Source: Breznakiella homolactica (lineage in GTDB: Bacteria; Spirochaetota; Spirochaetia; Treponematales; Breznakiellaceae). From it: a stretch of DNA of 64,000 bases. The DNA lies in the NCBI RefSeq assembly GCF_016616095.2, contig NZ_CP067089.2, positions 1,922,001-1,986,000 of the forward strand, given 5' to 3'. A program made the position numbers and the translations under genes. The notes under the pieces were generated by a model. That model did not search any database. It worked only from the letters and a program-made list of their open reading frames with translations, and was not told the origin of the DNA. Below, one piece after another: positions 53,056 through 61,684 of the stretch; the first letter of the stretch is position 1; each line of letters begins with the position of its first letter.

Positions 53056-53138
53056 GATGAAAAGAAATACCGCTTTGCGGTGTTTTTTTCATCTGACGGG
53101 CCCCGCGGTACCGGTACTCCCCGGGCGCTTTCCGGCTT
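53014..53138. repeat. Long perfect-armed hairpin D3, type 2 core
   Basis: AAGCCGGAAAGCGCCCGG (53014-53031) pairs perfectly over 18 bases with 53121-53138. The inner stem GTCAGATGAAAA (53052-53063) pairs perfectly with TTTTCATCTGAC (53086-53097), and ACCGC-ttt-GCGGT (53069-53081) closes the tip. Core sequence matches element B3, with A-T replacing G-C in the inner stem. It ends 65 bases before recO. Confidence 0.82.
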
Positions 53139-53203
53139 GAAAGACTCCGTATTTTCCGCGTCCATTGCTGTACGTTTTATCCCCGGGGTGTTACCATTAG
53201 TAT

Positions 53204-53962
53204 ATGTCCCGAAGTGTTACCTATGAAGCCCTGGTCCTGCGGGTACGCCCGTCGGGCGAATCCAACCGGGAAGCCTTTTTCCTCACCCCCGAAGAGGGGA
53301 TCGTCCGGGCAATTCTGTACGGCGGGCCCAAGAGCAAACTCCGTTCCCATGTGGCGCCTTTCCACCGGGGAACCCTCTGGATTTACCGGGATCCGGCTAA
53401 GGACAGCCGCAAGGTAAGCGACTTCGATGTCCGGTCCTGGCGGCCGGGGATCCGGGAACAGTACGAACGGACCATCGCGGCGGGGGCGCTGGCGGAAACA
53501 ATTCTCGCGGGCCACGGCGGCGGCGGGAATTGGGACGAAGCCCTTACCCTGGCGGACGCGACCCTGGATGCCCTGGACACCGCGGATGAACGGGGAGCGG
53601 CGATTCTTCTGGTTCAGTTTCTCTGGAACTGGGCCAATGTACTCGGTGTACAGCCCCATACGGATACCTGCGCATCCTGCGCTTGTGAATGCCCCGCCGA
53701 TGAGCTATTATGGTACTCAAAACAGGAAGGAGCCTTTGTCTGCCGCCGGTGTACGGACCACATGGATCCGGCAAACAGCGGGGCCTATCTCCCGGTCAAT
53801 CCCGGGGTCAGGCGGTGGCTCACAGTCGCCGGCAGCATACATCCCGCGGAACTGCATCGGTATACCCTGGATACGGCTTCCGCCGCCCAGGCAAAAACCC
53901 TGGTCACGGGAATCCTCACCGGGGCACTGGGCCGGCGGCTCGCTTCCTGGGATGTCCGGTAA
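53204..53962 (+). CDS. recO: DNA repair protein RecO
   Basis: At 252 residues this is the normal size for RecO, which anneals single strands and helps load RecA with RecF and RecR. The N-terminal OB fold is visible (SVTYEALVLRVRPSGESNRE, GIVRAILYGGPKSKLRSHV), then a helical part. The C-terminal zinc finger CASCACECPADE...CRRC (about residues 151-182) keeps its cysteines. No ribosome site is obvious before the ATG. Palindrome D3 lies upstream. The following pyrimidine phosphorylase gene starts 69 bases later on the same strand. Confidence 0.88.
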   Translation: MSRSVTYEALVLRVRPSGESNREAFFLTPEEGIVRAILYGGPKSKLRSHVAPFHRGTLWIYRDPAKDSRKVSDFDVRSWRPGIREQYERTIAAGALAETILAGHGGGGNWDEALTLADATLDALDTADERGAAILLVQFLWNWANVLGVQPHTDTCASCACECPADELLWYSKQEGAFVCRRCTDHMDPANSGAYLPVNPGVRRWLTVAGSIHPAELHRYTLDTASAAQAKTLVTGILTGALGRRLASWDVR

Positions 53963-54031
53963 TTCGAATCTAAAAATGCGGAAGGATAAAACGCCGTCCG
54001 CGGTCTGTATTTAATATCCAGGAGGGGAACC

Positions 54032-55342
54032 ATGCGGGCGGTTGATATCATCATGAACAAGCGGTCCGGGAAGGAATTATCCCGGGAGGAAATAGAATTT
54101 CTCATTATGGGGTACGTGGAAGGAACTATCCCCGATTACCAGGTCTCGGCCTGGGCAATGGCGGTGTATTTTCAGGGAATGACTCCCCGGGAAACCGCTT
54201 ACCTCACCGAGGTCATGCTTAAATCCGGGGAAACCATTGACCTATCCGGCCTCCCCGGTCCTTTTGTGGATAAGCATTCCACCGGCGGCGTTGGAGACAA
54301 AACCAGCCTCATCCTGGCGCCCCTGGTTGCCGCTCTGGGGATCCGGGACCCCATGATGTCCGGCCGCGCCCTGGGACATACCGGCGGGACCCTGGATAAG
54401 CTGGAATCCATCCCCGGCTACCGCACGGACCTGACGGTGGCGCAGTTCAAGGAAATACTCCTCAAGGACGGTTTTGCCATGACCGGTCAGACCAAGGAAA
54501 TCGTCCCCGCGGACCGTCTGCTCTACGCCCTCAGGGATGTCAGCGGGACCGTGGAGTCGATTCCCCTGATAACCGCCAGTATTCTTTCCAAAAAAGTCGC
54601 CGAAGGCGCCGACGCTCTGGTGCTGGATGTAAAATTCGGGTCCGGAGCCTTTATGAAAGACCCGGAAGACGGGGAAAAACTAGCCCGTTCCCTGGTGGAT
54701 ACCGGGGCGGCCATGGGCAAGAAAATCATTGCCCTTCTTACGGATATGAACGAACCCCTGGGAAATATGGTGGGCAATTTCCTGGAGGTTGAGGAAAGCC
54801 TGGACTGTCTCGAAGGGAAAGGCCCCGGAGACCTCATGGAAGTAACCCTGGCCCTGGCGGCCCGCATGGCCGTCCTGGGCGGCAAGGCAAAGGACGCCGA
54901 TCAGGGGAGAAAACTCTGTGAGGAAGCCCTGGCGGAAGGGACGCCCCGGCAGCTCTTCCTGGACAATGTACAAAGCCAGGGCGGGGATATCGGCAAACTC
55001 CTGGAGCTGCGGGGTACCTGCCGGTCCTCCTTTGCGGCGGAGATCAAAGCGGAAAAATCCGGCTACATTTCCCGGGTAGACGCCTGGGAAGTCGGCCACG
55101 CCGGGGTCCAGCTCGGTGTCGGGCGGAACCGCAAAGAAGACGCCGTGAGCCCCACCGCCGGGGTCCAGTTCCATAAAAAAGGCGGCGATGCCGTCCGGCA
55201 GGGCGACACCATCATGACCGTCTGGGGAAAAGACGAAGCCGGCCTGGCCGCGGCGCTCCCGCAGCTGCAGAAAGCCGTCACCTACGGAGACGCCCCGCCA
55301 CCGAAACGAACGCTAATACTGAAGGAAATCGCATCAGCATGA
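54032..55342 (+). CDS. deoA: Pyrimidine-nucleoside/thymidine phosphorylase
   Basis: The 436-residue protein has the family start (MRAVDIIMNKRSGKELS) and the signature SGRALGHTGGTLDKLESIPG near residues 110-129, plus VDKHSTGGVGDKTSL near 80 that contacts phosphate. It splits thymidine or uridine with phosphate to the base and (deoxy)ribose-1-phosphate. Overall resemblance is to Bacillus-type Pdp as much as to DeoA, so substrate range may include uridine. CAGGAGGGGAACC precedes the ATG. It overlaps the recJ start by 4 bases (ATGA), an unusual pairing of salvage and repair genes that suggests cotranscription. Confidence 0.9.
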   Translation: MRAVDIIMNKRSGKELSREEIEFLIMGYVEGTIPDYQVSAWAMAVYFQGMTPRETAYLTEVMLKSGETIDLSGLPGPFVDKHSTGGVGDKTSLILAPLVAALGIRDPMMSGRALGHTGGTLDKLESIPGYRTDLTVAQFKEILLKDGFAMTGQTKEIVPADRLLYALRDVSGTVESIPLITASILSKKVAEGADALVLDVKFGSGAFMKDPEDGEKLARSLVDTGAAMGKKIIALLTDMNEPLGNMVGNFLEVEESLDCLEGKGPGDLMEVTLALAARMAVLGGKAKDADQGRKLCEEALAEGTPRQLFLDNVQSQGGDIGKLLELRGTCRSSFAAEIKAEKSGYISRVDAWEVGHAGVQLGVGRNRKEDAVSPTAGVQFHKKGGDAVRQGDTIMTVWGKDEAGLAAALPQLQKAVTYGDAPPPKRTLILKEIASA

Positions 55343-57459
55343 ATTGGGAAAAAAAAGAAGTTCCCGCGGAACTCGTCAAGGATCTGTCCGCCAAGTACGG
55401 ATGTGATCTTCTGACCGCCTCTATTCTTGCCCGGCGGGGACTTACGGAGGGTGAAACCATCCGGTATTTTCTTGAGGACGATCCCCGGTATCTCAGGAAC
55501 CCCTTTGAGCTTCCGGGCATGGAGGACGCGGTAGACCGTATCCTGGCCGCCAAGGAAGAGGGTGAAAAAATTCTGGTATTCGGGGACCGGGATGTGGACG
55601 GCATAACCAGTACCGCCCTCCTTTCATCCTTCCTCATGGATCTCGGCATGGATGTCCGGTGGCAGGTCCCCATGGGGGATGAATCCTACGGACTTTCGGT
55701 TAAGGCTGTAGAGGAATTCGCCGCCGATTACGGGACCTTGATTATTACAGTGGACTGCGGTATTTCCAATATCGCGGAAATTGCCCGGGCGGCGGAACTG
55801 GGGGTGGATGTGATTGTTACCGACCACCACAATCCCCAGGATGACCTTCCCCAGGCCCTGACCATCGTAAACCCCAAGCTCAGGGATTCCCCCTACCCCT
55901 TCCGGGATCTGGCGGGATGCGGGGTGGCGTACAAGCTCGTTTCGGCTCTGCGCTTCGCCCTGAAAAGTGAACTCTACGGCCAGCCCCTGTGCATTCTCAA
56001 TACCCGGCCCGCCAACGACGCGTTCATCATCGAAATCGTCAAAATGCGGAACCTCGCCGAGATCGACCGTCTCACGGAAACCGTGGTCCCCGGCATGGTC
56101 AGTCTCGGGGAAACCCGGATACCCGGGTTTCTCCAGGGACAGCAGATACTGGCATGGGACGTTCCCCTGCAGAAGAAAACCCTGGCAAAGATATTCGGCA
56201 ACGGCACGGAATTCTACATCATGGATCTCGCCCCGGAAATAGGCCGGGACATTCCCTCCACCGCCGGCAAGAGCCTGCTGAGGATCAAAGAACTCTCCCG
56301 GATTGCCCGGTATTCCGAGAATCCCCTCACCGAACTGGACATACTGATAAACCTGTTCATTACGTTTGTCCAGCGGCGGGAAAATTTCTTCGGCGAAGAC
56401 GACCCCGAAGATCTGCAGCTCGCGGCCCTGGGGACCCTGGCGGATCTCATGCCCCTCAGGGATGAAAACCGGATCATTGTCCGGGGCGGTATCGCGGCGC
56501 TTATGAAAAAAGCGCGGCCCGGCCTTTCCAATCTCCTTTTCAAACTCGGCCTCGCCGGGCGGCACATCGGCACCCAGGAAATCTCCTGGCAGCTCTGCCC
56601 CGCAATAAACGCGGCGGGCCGCATGGGCAGCCCCGACAAGGCCGTTGCCCTGCTTCTGGAAAAGGATCCCAAGGAACGGGACCGCCTGGCCGACGAAATC
56701 ATCACCATGAATGAAAACCGGAAAAAACTCGGGGGCGACGTATGGACCATTGTTGAGCCCCTGGCCGAACAGAGCCTGGAAACCTACGGCAGCAAAATGG
56801 TCCTCGCCGCGGGTGAAAATATAATCCGCGGGGTTACGGGAATAATGGCCACCCGCCTGGTAAACCGGTTCAAGGTTCCCGCCATGGTGGTATCCTTCGG
56901 TGAGGAAACCGCCACGGGCTCCCTCCGTTCGGTTAAGGGGTACGACCTCCGGGGAATCCTCGAACAGTGCGCCGACCTTTTCATAGACTGGGGCGGCCAT
57001 GATTACGCGGCGGGCTTCAGCATGTACCGGAACCGCTGGGATGATTTCCAGGAACGGCTCAAGGCGGCGGTGTATACCATAGAGCTCAGGGAAGATACCG
57101 ATGAAGAAACCATTCTTGTAGACGCGGAGCTGCCCCAGGCCTATCTTACCCCGGATATTTTCAGACTTCTGGACCAGTTCGAGCCGTACGGCGAGGGAAA
57201 CAGCCCTCTCACATTCATGGCCCGGGGCCTTAAGGTAACGGACCTCAACCTCATGGGAAAGACCGAGGCAAAACACGTAAAACTGACCCTGGACGCGGGC
57301 AGGCATAAGTGGCCCGCGGTGTACTGGCAGGCCGCCGAAAAAGTAAAAAAGGATTTCGACCTTGAGGATACGGTGGATCTCGTGTTCAGGCTGTCCCGGA
57401 ATTGGTTCAACGGAATTGAAACCCCCCAGCTTATTATTACCGATATAAGGCGGCCTTAA
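55339..57459 (+). CDS. recJ: Single-stranded-DNA exonuclease RecJ
   Basis: The 706-residue protein carries the DHH phosphoesterase motifs: FGDRDVDGITSTALL near residue 82, VDCGISN near 138, the DHH motif in VTDHHNPQDDLP near 157, and NPKL. The DHHA1 half follows at about 400-600 with a GGHDYAAGFSM motif near 553, then the C-terminal OB-fold. This is longer than the usual 560-580 residues because of about 120 extra residues in the middle (about 215-345), predicted helical. It digests single strands 5' to 3' in repair and recombination. The gene is coupled to the upstream phosphorylase and followed directly, with no gap, by the M23 gene. Confidence 0.92.
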   Translation: MNWEKKEVPAELVKDLSAKYGCDLLTASILARRGLTEGETIRYFLEDDPRYLRNPFELPGMEDAVDRILAAKEEGEKILVFGDRDVDGITSTALLSSFLMDLGMDVRWQVPMGDESYGLSVKAVEEFAADYGTLIITVDCGISNIAEIARAAELGVDVIVTDHHNPQDDLPQALTIVNPKLRDSPYPFRDLAGCGVAYKLVSALRFALKSELYGQPLCILNTRPANDAFIIEIVKMRNLAEIDRLTETVVPGMVSLGETRIPGFLQGQQILAWDVPLQKKTLAKIFGNGTEFYIMDLAPEIGRDIPSTAGKSLLRIKELSRIARYSENPLTELDILINLFITFVQRRENFFGEDDPEDLQLAALGTLADLMPLRDENRIIVRGGIAALMKKARPGLSNLLFKLGLAGRHIGTQEISWQLCPAINAAGRMGSPDKAVALLLEKDPKERDRLADEIITMNENRKKLGGDVWTIVEPLAEQSLETYGSKMVLAAGENIIRGVTGIMATRLVNRFKVPAMVVSFGEETATGSLRSVKGYDLRGILEQCADLFIDWGGHDYAAGFSMYRNRWDDFQERLKAAVYTIELREDTDEETILVDAELPQAYLTPDIFRLLDQFEPYGEGNSPLTFMARGLKVTDLNLMGKTEAKHVKLTLDAGRHKWPAVYWQAAEKVKKDFDLEDTVDLVFRLSRNWFNGIETPQLIITDIRRP

Positions 57460-58500
57460 GTGACAGCACACCAGCGGAAATATTCATCGTGGAACCGTTT
57501 TATCACCCTTCTGGCATTTTTTCTGATTCTGACATCCGTTCCCGGATGCGCCCAGAGCCGGGATCAGAGCCAGGTTCAGGAAACTCCGGCGGCTGAAGCG
57601 CCGCACCCCGAAACGCCCCCGGAACCCGCGAAGACAGTTTTCGCGGCGATCCCGGACAGGATCCGCCCCGGGGAGCCCCTGACCGTGGTGGTTTCCCCGG
57701 GAAGCGATTTCCCCGATTCGCCGGAACTCAGGGCCGTTTTGATGAACGGTGAAGGGAGCCGCCTTTCCCGGGCTGTTTTCTTCGACTATCCCCTGGACAG
57801 CGGCACCGTTAAGGCGGCGCTCCTGACGGTACCCTCCACGGCCCGGTCAGGCCCGGCGCATATCCAGCTTGAGGACAACGACGGATCCCTGGGCATCATT
57901 CCCCTGGCCATACTGGAACGGGAATTCGTCCACGAGGAAATTCCCCTGGACCAGCGGAATACCGACATCAGGACGGTTCCTGATCCCCAGAAAACCCGGG
58001 AATCGGAAATTCTCTGGTCCATTATCTCCTCCACCGGGACGGACATCCACGCGGAAGGGCTTTTTTCGCCTCCGGTGACTTCAACCCGGAGAACGAGCCA
58101 TTTCGGGGACCGGCGGGTATACCGGTACACCGACGGTTCAACCGCGACATCGATCCATGCCGGGGTTGACTACGGCATCCCCAGGGGAACCCCGGTACTA
58201 GCCTGCGCCCCGGGCAGGGTGGTGCTTTCGGCGTTCCGCATTGTCACCGGTAATTCCGTGATAATCGAACACCTTCCCGGAGTGTATTCCCTGTATTACC
58301 ATCTCGATAAACTTGGGGTCAATGAAGGCGATTTTGTGGAAACCGGCGTCTTGCTGGGAGAATCCGGATCAACGGGGCTGTCCACCGGACCGCACCTGCA
58401 CTGGGAAATACGGATTGCCGGGGAGAATACCGATCCCGACGTACTGGTCGGCCGGCCGCTTCTTGACAAAGAAATGGTAATCCGTACAATAGGAAGCTAG
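57460..58500 (+). CDS. M23-family peptidase with lipoprotein-like leader
   Basis: The 346-residue protein starts with GTG immediately after the recJ stop. Its leader (FITLLAFFLILTSVPGCAQ) has a lipobox-like Cys, so it is probably lipid-anchored. After a Pro-rich linker and a beta-rich part (about 55-195) comes the M23 (LytM) domain: the first zinc His in TSIHAGVDYGIPRGTPV near 230, and HLHW in GPHLHWEIR near 310 that gives the second zinc site. HxH and HxxxD-type ligands look intact, so it should be an active peptidoglycan endopeptidase. It is transcribed with recJ and the phosphorylase gene. Confidence 0.88.
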   Translation: MTAHQRKYSSWNRFITLLAFFLILTSVPGCAQSRDQSQVQETPAAEAPHPETPPEPAKTVFAAIPDRIRPGEPLTVVVSPGSDFPDSPELRAVLMNGEGSRLSRAVFFDYPLDSGTVKAALLTVPSTARSGPAHIQLEDNDGSLGIIPLAILEREFVHEEIPLDQRNTDIRTVPDPQKTRESEILWSIISSTGTDIHAEGLFSPPVTSTRRTSHFGDRRVYRYTDGSTATSIHAGVDYGIPRGTPVLACAPGRVVLSAFRIVTGNSVIIEHLPGVYSLYYHLDKLGVNEGDFVETGVLLGESGSTGLSTGPHLHWEIRIAGENTDPDVLVGRPLLDKEMVIRTIGS

Positions 58501-58531
58501 AAAAAGCATATCTTTGATATTCTTAATATAA

Positions 58532-58557
58532 AAGTCCCTTTTGGGGACTTATTTTTA
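58532..58557 (+). terminator. Terminator after the M23 gene, upstream of rpsU
   Basis: AAGTCCC (58532-58538) pairs with GGGACTT (58544-58550) around a T-rich loop and is followed by ATTTTTA. It ends the recJ-M23 transcript or acts as an attenuator ahead of rpsU. Confidence 0.65.
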
Positions 58558-58570
58558 CCGCGGCAGGAAG

Positions 58571-58586
58571 GGAGGTGATTTAGTTG
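58571..58586 (+). promoter_or_regulatory. Full-consensus ribosome binding site deciding a TTG start for rpsU
   Basis: AGGGAGGTGATT (58569-58580) is fully complementary to the 16S 3' end and precedes TTG at 58584 by a short spacer. No ATG or GTG is available near the conserved start of S21, so TTG is the initiator. Confidence 0.85.
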
Positions 58587-58787
58587 GCGCATATCATCGT
58601 AGATGATAATGAGATGCTGGAAAAAGCCATTAAACGTTTCAAGCGCATGGTGGAGAAAGAAGGCATTATCCGGGAATACAAGAAACGGGAATACTACGAA
58701 AAACCTTCCACCATCCTCAACCGGAAAAAGAAAGCAATCCAGAGAAAGCTTCTGAAGAAATCCCGGAAGGGCAAGGCGGACTATTAA
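58584..58787 (+). CDS. rpsU: Ribosomal protein S21
   Basis: The 67-residue basic protein begins [20 protein letters not shown] after the initiator and has the S21 pattern of helix, KREYYEKPS and a Lys/Arg-rich end ([16 protein letters not shown]). It binds the 30S subunit near the platform. It uses a TTG start with a very strong ribosome site, so translation should still be efficient. Terminators on both sides indicate that it is its own transcription unit. No primase or sigma factor gene follows, unlike the rpsU-dnaG-rpoD order of enterobacteria. Confidence 0.95.
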   Translation: MAHIIVDDNEMLEKAIKRFKRMVEKEGIIREYKKREYYEKPSTILNRKKKAIQRKLLKKSRKGKADY

Positions 58788-58806
58788 TTATCCCCCTGTC
58801 AAGGAG

Positions 58807-58836
58807 ACCGCTCTTTATAGAGCGGTTTTTTTATTA
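58807..58836 (+). terminator. Rho-independent terminator of rpsU
   Basis: ACCGCTCT (58807-58814) and AGAGCGGT (58819-58826) form a perfect 8-base stem with loop TTAT, followed by seven T and then ATT. It lies 19 bases after the stop codon. Confidence 0.93.
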
Positions 58837-58867
58837 GCAGGTCCGGTTTAACCCGACCATAGATTCG

Positions 58868-59863
58868 ATGCGGCTGAAATCACAAAATACTGTTATATAC
58901 ATAGGTCTTATTGGGTTTGTCCCGCGGAGGCTCATCGTAAAAACAACAAGAAATTTCTATATATTATTTATACTATTTCTAACCGCCGGACTGTTTCTTT
59001 CCTGCGGGACAGCCCCGCCGGTGGAAACCGCGGACGGATGGACGGCGCCGGAATTTCCGGTTCCCCATGAACTGAGTCCCCAGTGGCAGTCCTTTTCGCG
59101 GGGAGTAGATTATTTTGAAGCATCCATCCGGGATCCCAGACTCAAATTATGGGCGCTCAGAATCGACCTCTCCGACCCGGCTGTCAGTGTCGTCATCAAC
59201 GATCCCGGGCCGGCGGCTTCCGTGGTGGAGAGTATTAAAACAACTACCTTTGCAGAAACCTACGGATGCGCCGCAGCAATAAACACCAACCCCTTTGACC
59301 CTGCGTCCGCAGTTGAGGGTGAAGAACGCCGGGTAGTAGGTCTCGCGGTTTCCCGGGGAAGGGTTATTTCCCCGCCGGATCCGCGGTACGGGGCGCTCGT
59401 TTTTTACCGGTCCGGGAAAGCCGCCGCGGTACATCAGGGAGAGATTCAAACCACTGATACCATTGAAAACGCCGCGGGCGGTTTTTTTATGGTACTGGAA
59501 AACGGCCGCCTCCCGGAATCGGTACCCGAGCACAGGCAGAACCTGCGGTTTCCCCGGAGCGCCGCGGGGGTATCCCTGGACGGAAGTGTATTCTACCTGC
59601 TGGCAATTGACGGGCGGCGTTCTTCCAGCGTCGGGGCCACGGAGGCTGAAACCGGGATAATCCTTAAAGGGCTCGGCGCGTCCAGCGGGCTTATTTTTGA
59701 CGGCGGCGGATCAACCGCATTGGCGCTCCGTTTTCCCGACGGAAAAATCAGAACGCTAAATACCCCGGTACACGGAGGCATCCCCGGGCGGGAACGGGCG
59801 GTGGCGACCTGCCTCGGCATCCGGGTTCTCGAGAATCCCCCGGAGCAGCCGCGGGATAACTAG
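58868..59863 (+). CDS. Phosphodiester glycosidase (NAGPA-domain) lipoprotein
   Basis: The 331-residue protein includes a hydrophobic lipoprotein leader (FYILFILFLTAGLFLSCGT) beginning about residue 28, so the real start may be downstream of the first ATG, but no better initiator is visible. The rest is a NAGPA domain: AAINTNPFDP near 133 corresponds to the conserved N-x-N-x-F motif, GGFFMVLENG near 197, and the end region VYSTCWQL is not used; instead GLIFDGGGSTALALRFPDG near 277 carries the D-G-G-G-S-T signature. These enzymes cleave sugar phosphodiesters in the envelope or exopolysaccharide. Ribosome site is unclear. Confidence 0.82.
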   Translation: MRLKSQNTVIYIGLIGFVPRRLIVKTTRNFYILFILFLTAGLFLSCGTAPPVETADGWTAPEFPVPHELSPQWQSFSRGVDYFEASIRDPRLKLWALRIDLSDPAVSVVINDPGPAASVVESIKTTTFAETYGCAAAINTNPFDPASAVEGEERRVVGLAVSRGRVISPPDPRYGALVFYRSGKAAAVHQGEIQTTDTIENAAGGFFMVLENGRLPESVPEHRQNLRFPRSAAGVSLDGSVFYLLAIDGRRSSSVGATEAETGIILKGLGASSGLIFDGGGSTALALRFPDGKIRTLNTPVHGGIPGRERAVATCLGIRVLENPPEQPRDN

Positions 59864-59944
59864 CGGCCCGCGCGGAAACATGGGTATATTATTCCCGGGG
59901 CCCGGCACCGATATATGCATGCTGCGGAGGATCCGGCTGCCGTA

Positions 59945-60304
59945 TCAGGAAAGCTTTTCTTCGATATATTGTTTCAGTATAAGCGCGTGGTTTTGAGTCT
60001 CATCCCGGGCGGCATAGAGCAGGGTTACCATGGGTTTCGATTTGATTTTTTCCAGAAAATCACCGAAGTCCGGGGACGAATCCAGTTCCTGCCGATATTT
60101 GCCGGTAAACTCCGCCCACCGTTTTTCGGGGTCCCCGTGGACCCATTCCCTCAGCTCCGTGGAAGGGCTGATCTCCTTTGCCCACAGACTAAAACGGAGA
60201 TTTTCCTTTTTAATCCCCCGCGGCCAGAGGCGGTCCACCAATACCCTGAACCCGTCACTTTCTTCGGCTGTCTCGTACACCCGTTTAACGGCTATTCTCG
60301 TCAT
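59945..60304 (-). CDS. DUF488-family protein
   Basis: The 119-residue protein matches the DUF488/YeaO family: it starts TRIAVKRVYETAEESDGFRV and contains VDRLWPRGIKKENL near residue 24-37, ELREWVHGDPEKRWAEF near 53 and VTLLYAARDETQNHALILK near 94. The family has unknown biochemistry, though some members are linked to metal or redox stress. The open frame extends upstream to 60685 but overlaps the divergent gene, and a GGAGC ribosome site lies just before the ATG at 60304. Probably a single-gene unit. Confidence 0.88.
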   Translation of the reverse strand: MTRIAVKRVYETAEESDGFRVLVDRLWPRGIKKENLRFSLWAKEISPSTELREWVHGDPEKRWAEFTGKYRQELDSSPDFGDFLEKIKSKPMVTLLYAARDETQNHALILKQYIEEKLS

Positions 60305-60497
60305 ATCAGCTCCATATTTTAAATAATTAGAAATCTTTGTTAAGGATAGTTCAGTCCTGGTGCGAATACAATACGGAACCGCAGAAGCCGGCAGGGCCCG
60401 CAAGAGAAAAATCCGTAATATTGACAAAGGGGAGATTAAAACAGTACACATAACAAAACCTTGACCGTAAAAGTAAAAATGAAAAGGAAGAAGAATC

Positions 60498-61577
60498 ATG
60501 AAAAAATGGAAACCCGCAAAAATAGCCGCTCTCTCCGTTCTCGGACTCGTACTGCTGGCAATAACCGCCGCGGGAATTCTGCTGCTGTACCTTTCGGTCA
60601 ATGAATACAGACCCGGCGCCTTCGAGCCGGTCACGGTCCGGGGGACAGGGGAAAAAAAGCTCCGGGCAGGCGGCAGAGTCAGCATCCTTTCATGGAATAT
60701 CGGCTACGGCTCCCTGGACAGGAACCAGGATTTTTTTATGGACGGCGGAACCATGGTTCGGCCCGCTGACGGCAGTTTTGTCCGGGAGAATATGGAAGGC
60801 ATCAGGGAGTTCCTGCGGACTGCTGAGGCGGATGTATATTTCCTCCAGGAAACGGATATACAATCCCGGAGATCGTATTACTTCAACCAAGCCGAATACC
60901 TCACGGCGGCATTTCCCGGAAACAGCGCGTTTGCCGTTAACTTCCTGTGCCGGTTTATCCCCTACCCCTTTCCCGAACCCATCGGAAAAGTTGAAAGCGG
61001 GCTGCTGACCCTGAACACGTATCCGGTCCGGGCGGCACAGCGGATCGCCCTGCCCTCGCCGTTTGCCTGGCCCATCCGGATTGCCCAGCTTAAACGGTGC
61101 CTCCTGGTGGAACGCATTGAACTTGAAGAAGACGGCCGGGAACTGGTATTGGTCAACCTCCATCTGGAGGCGTATGACGGCGGGGAAGGAAAGGCCGCCC
61201 AGACAAAAGTGCTTTTGGACTTCCTTGCCGGGGAATATGAAAAGGGAAATTACTGTATCGCCGGGGGCGATTTTAATCAGACCTTTCCCGGGGTCAGCGA
61301 AGAACGCTTTCCGGTAATTAACAATGAGTTCTTCATGCCAGGCGCGCTTTCGGCAGCAATACTAGATCCGGGATGGCAGTTCACGGCGGACACGGAAACA
61401 CCCAGCGCCCGGCTGCTGAATAAACCCTACCCCGAAGACGGAGCCGGAGTCCAGCTGTATGTTATCGACGGATTCATAGTATCTCCAAATGTTGAAATCA
61501 TTAATGTTAAAACCGAGGATCTGGGTTTTGGTTATTCCGACCATAATCCGGTATTGCTTCGCTGCCTTCTCCGGTGA
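60498..61577 (+). CDS. Membrane-anchored endonuclease/exonuclease/phosphatase-fold protein
   Basis: The 359-residue protein has an N-terminal signal-anchor (IAALSVLGLVLLAITAAGIL) and then an EEP-fold domain: SILSWNIGYG near residue 58, a catalytic Glu in FLQETDIQSR near 118, NLHLEAYDGGEG near 222, the GGDFNQ motif near 256 and the final GYSDHNPVLL near 346. All catalytic positions look intact. It faces outside and probably hydrolyses a phosphodiester in lipid or nucleic acid; homologues include sphingomyelinase-like and nuclease proteins. Placement between DUF488 and a copper ATPase gives no clue to substrate. Confidence 0.85.
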   Translation: MKKWKPAKIAALSVLGLVLLAITAAGILLLYLSVNEYRPGAFEPVTVRGTGEKKLRAGGRVSILSWNIGYGSLDRNQDFFMDGGTMVRPADGSFVRENMEGIREFLRTAEADVYFLQETDIQSRRSYYFNQAEYLTAAFPGNSAFAVNFLCRFIPYPFPEPIGKVESGLLTLNTYPVRAAQRIALPSPFAWPIRIAQLKRCLLVERIELEEDGRELVLVNLHLEAYDGGEGKAAQTKVLLDFLAGEYEKGNYCIAGGDFNQTFPGVSEERFPVINNEFFMPGALSAAILDPGWQFTADTETPSARLLNKPYPEDGAGVQLYVIDGFIVSPNVEIINVKTEDLGFGYSDHNPVLLRCLLR

Positions 61578-61595
61578 GACCGGATTAGGGCACGG

Positions 61596-61616
61596 ACCGG
61601 CAATACCCGGTTTTTC
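61596..61616 (+). terminator. Weak terminator after the EEP gene
   Basis: ACCGG (61596-61600) pairs with CCGGT (61607-61611), followed by TTTTCTTATT. The 5-base stem is short. Confidence 0.45.
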
Positions 61617-61684
61617 TTATTCCTTGAAATATTCCCGCACTATCCCTAAACTTTAAAAAAGAAGTTAAAAAAAGAGGTTTATCG

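Noticed and set aside
52575..53165. Minus-strand frame of 196 codons
   Set aside because: It covers the cloverleaf, direct repeats and hairpin D3 and changes composition abruptly; best explained as non-coding repeats.
44419..53203. Retron or group II intron
   Set aside because: No reverse transcriptase gene is present and the islands lack the conserved intron domain V.
55624..57471. Minus-strand 615-codon frame
   Set aside because: Antisense to recJ, which has all catalytic motifs.
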